Shown: positions 62,512 to 64,000 of the stretch, one piece after another
Position numbering within the stretch: the first letter of the stretch is position 1
How the letters are laid out: each line of letters starts with the position of its first letter
Assembly: GCF_038024125.1 (NCBI RefSeq)
Contig: NZ_CP150662.1
Coordinates: 389,501-453,500 of the forward strand
DNA from: Polaribacter gangjinensis
Lineage (GTDB): Bacteria > Bacteroidota > Bacteroidia > Flavobacteriales > Flavobacteriaceae
DNA: 64,000 nucleotides
Direction: 5' to 3'
Notes under the pieces: model-generated
Told to the model about the DNA's origin: nothing
What the model saw: only the letters and a program-made list of their open reading frames with translations
Databases searched by the model: none
Translations under genes and position numbers: made by a program

Positions 62512-62862
62512 ATGGCAATTATAATAACTGATGAATGTATCAATTGTGGTGCATGCGAACCAGAATGTCCAAATACCGCCATTTACGAAGGTGCTCAAGA
62601 TTGGAAATATAAAGAAGGAACAAGTCTTACTGGAAATGTAATTCTTCCGAATGGAAAAAAAGTAAACGCTGACGAGTCTCAAGAACCTGTTTCTGACGAA
62701 ATATATTTTATTGTTGCAGACAAATGTACAGAGTGTAAAGGCTTTCATGATGAACCACAATGTGCTGCTGTTTGTCCTGTAGATTGTTGCGTACCTGATG
62801 AAAACAATGTAGAAACAGAAGAAGAATTGTTGGCAAAACAAAATTTCATGCACAAAGACTAA
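62512..62862 (+). CDS. 4Fe-4S dicluster ferredoxin
   Basis: The 116-residue protein begins [27 protein letters not shown] and later has [22 protein letters not shown], so eight cysteines bind two 4Fe-4S clusters. It carries electrons for a partner not visible here. It is a single gene ending at a strong terminator and is divergent from the reductase gene. Confidence 0.94.
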   Translation: MAIIITDECINCGACEPECPNTAIYEGAQDWKYKEGTSLTGNVILPNGKKVNADESQEPVSDEIYFIVADKCTECKGFHDEPQCAAVCPVDCCVPDENNVETEEELLAKQNFMHKD

Positions 62863-62884
62863 TCATTTCTTTTAATGAAAATAC

Positions 62885-62913
62885 AATCCCGATTTTTAAT
62901 CGGGATTTTTTTT
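62885..62913. terminator. Ferredoxin gene terminator
   Basis: The stem AATCCCGAT/ATCGGGATT with a TTTTA loop is followed by eight T residues 23 bp after the stop codon. Confidence 0.9.
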
Positions 62914-62937
62914 GCACCAAATTCTTAAATATTCAAC

Positions 62938-62945
62938 TATATTTG
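62938..62945 (+). promoter_or_regulatory. ychF promoter, -7 box
   Basis: TATATTTG matches TAnnTTTG and lies 20 bp before the ychF ATG. Confidence 0.55.
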
Positions 62946-62965
62946 CACCGCTAAAAAACGAAACC

Positions 62966-64000
62966 ATGAAAGCCGGAATTGTAGGATTACCAAACGTAGG
63001 AAAATCGACCTTATTCAATTGTTTATCAAATGCAAAAGCGCAAAGTGCCAACTTTCCTTTTTGTACTATTGAGCCTAATATTGGTGTGGTGAATGTGCCA
63101 GACAAACGTTTAGAAAAATTAGAAGAGTTAGTCGTTCCAGAAAGAGTGGTGCCTGCCAATGTAGAAATTGTAGACATTGCTGGTTTGGTAAAAGGCGCTA
63201 GTAAAGGAGAAGGTTTAGGAAATCAGTTTTTAGCAAATATTCGTGAAACAGATGCTATTTTGCATGTTTTACGTTGTTTTGATAACGAAAATATCATTCA
63301 CGTTGATGGCTCTGTAAATCCAATCAGAGATAAAGAAACGATTGATATTGAGTTGCAATTGAAAGATTTAGAAACGGTTCAAAAACGTTTAGAGCGTGTA
63401 AAACGTACTGCTAAAACAGGCAATAAAGAAGCGCAAACAGAATTAGATGTTTTATTAAACATCGAAAATACCTTGTTGCAAGGAAAATCTATCAGAAGTA
63501 TTCAATTTACAGAAGCTGAATTAGAATTTGTAACTCCATTGCAATTCATTACTGCAAAACCTGTCTTGTATGTGTGTAATGTGGATGAAAAATCGGCTGT
63601 TTCAGGAAATAAATATGTGGATTTAGTAAAAGAAAATGTGGCGCAAGAAAATGCAGAAGTCATTGTTTTGGCAGTTGCCACTGAAGCTGATATCACTGAA
63701 TTAGAAAGCTATGAAGAGCGTCAATTATTCTTAGAAGATATCGGTTTGGAAGAAGCAGGTGTTGCCAGATTAATTCGTGCAGCCTACAAATTATTAAATT
63801 TACAAACCTATTTTACAGCAGGTGTAAAAGAAGTAAGAGCTTGGACAATTCCTATTGGTGCTACTGCACCGCAAGCAGCAGGCGTTATTCATTCCGATTT
63901 TGAAAAAGGATTCATTCGTGCAGAAACCATTGCCTATGATGATTATGTAAAATTCGGAAGTGAATCTAAAGTAAAAGAAGCAGGGAAAATGAGGGTAGAA
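62966..64000 (+). CDS. ychF: Redox-regulated ATPase YchF (cut by window end)
   Basis: The first 345 codons of a protein of usually about 364 are present. MKAGIVGLPNVGKSTLFNCLS is the Walker A part, NFPFCTIEPNIG and VDIAGLVKGASKGEGLGNQFL follow, and the TGS-like end starts near WTIPIGATAPQAAGVIHSDF. YchF (Ola1) prefers ATP and binds ribosomes. The window stops in frame before the stop codon. Confidence 0.95.
   Translation, partial: MKAGIVGLPNVGKSTLFNCLSNAKAQSANFPFCTIEPNIGVVNVPDKRLEKLEELVVPERVVPANVEIVDIAGLVKGASKGEGLGNQFLANIRETDAILHVLRCFDNENIIHVDGSVNPIRDKETIDIELQLKDLETVQKRLERVKRTAKTGNKEAQTELDVLLNIENTLLQGKSIRSIQFTEAELEFVTPLQFITAKPVLYVCNVDEKSAVSGNKYVDLVKENVAQENAEVIVLAVATEADITELESYEERQLFLEDIGLEEAGVARLIRAAYKLLNLQTYFTAGVKEVRAWTIPIGATAPQAAGVIHSDFEKGFIRAETIAYDDYVKFGSESKVKEAGKMRVE

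Noticed and set aside
62467..62853. 128-codon frame antisense to ferredoxin
   Set aside because: Ferredoxin on the plus strand has eight cluster-binding cysteines; the antisense frame is only a mirror of it.

Overview
The window looks like a piece of a low-GC Flavobacteriaceae (Bacteroidota) chromosome. Three things support this. The gene content is typical: a flavobacterial crt cluster, an arginine operon with an N-acylornithine transcarbamylase in place of OTC, an HU-HIG protein, DUF2141, DUF3857 and 2TM proteins. Many gene starts are preceded by the Bacteroidota -7 promoter box TAnnTTTG. No clear Shine-Dalgarno sequences are seen. No rRNA, tRNA, insertion sequence or CRISPR array was recognised.

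Layout. (1) 0.1-7.2 kb, minus strand: a type III restriction-modification operon read XRE regulator - 5'-nucleotidase - Mod methyltransferase - four-helix-bundle protein - Fic protein - Res helicase/nuclease. (2) 7.2-12.2 kb: an accessory stretch of minus-strand genes (secreted protein, HAD, ParB-like, unknown, GNAT, lipoprotein). Three of its genes are followed 11-13 bp after the stop by attC-like imperfect palindromes. The stretch also holds three copies of a 135-bp hairpin repeat and ends in a 22-bp tandem repeat beside an HU-HIG gene. (3) 12.9-20.3 kb: a small-RNA candidate, prfB, a zinc metalloprotease, threonine aldolase, a HigBA-type toxin-antitoxin pair and an ECF sigma factor with a membrane partner. 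(4) 20.4-26.1 kb: carotenoid genes carH-like, crtI, crtB, crtZ and crtY (predicted end product zeaxanthin), with an MntA/HepT pair inserted before crtY. (5) 26.1-35.8 kb, minus strand: an almost complete N-acylated arginine pathway (GNAT, argG, argC, proC, argD, argF', argB, argE-like, argH) with a RelE-type pair inserted before argH and a possible leader peptide upstream. (6) 36.2-39.4 kb: DUF2141 and a LytS/LytR two-component system with 2TM proteins. (7) 39.4-49.1 kb: aroB, proline dehydrogenase, a LETM1-like protein, typA, DoxX, a beta-propeller protein, a CPA2 antiporter and a DMT protein. (8) 49.1-58.6 kb, minus strand: exonuclease-GIY-YIG, DUF3857 transglutaminase, a secreted papain-like protease, a giant secreted caspase-like protein, and an ECF sigma/anti-sigma pair. 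(9) 58.6-64 kb: yggS, serA, serC, acyl-CoA reductase, then divergent ferredoxin and a ychF cut by the window end.

The most notable signals are: the attC-like cassette stretch; the type III RM operon carrying a nucleotidase and a class II Fic protein; 11-bp direct repeats placed over the -33 regions of the carH and crtI promoters next to a B12-type (CarH) regulator; toxin-antitoxin pairs inside two biosynthetic operons; an arginine operon whose first enzyme may be a cysteine-rich GNAT; and a caspase/papain secreted protease pair next to a sigma/anti-sigma pair. Functions are assigned from motifs and remembered family knowledge; no database search was run.
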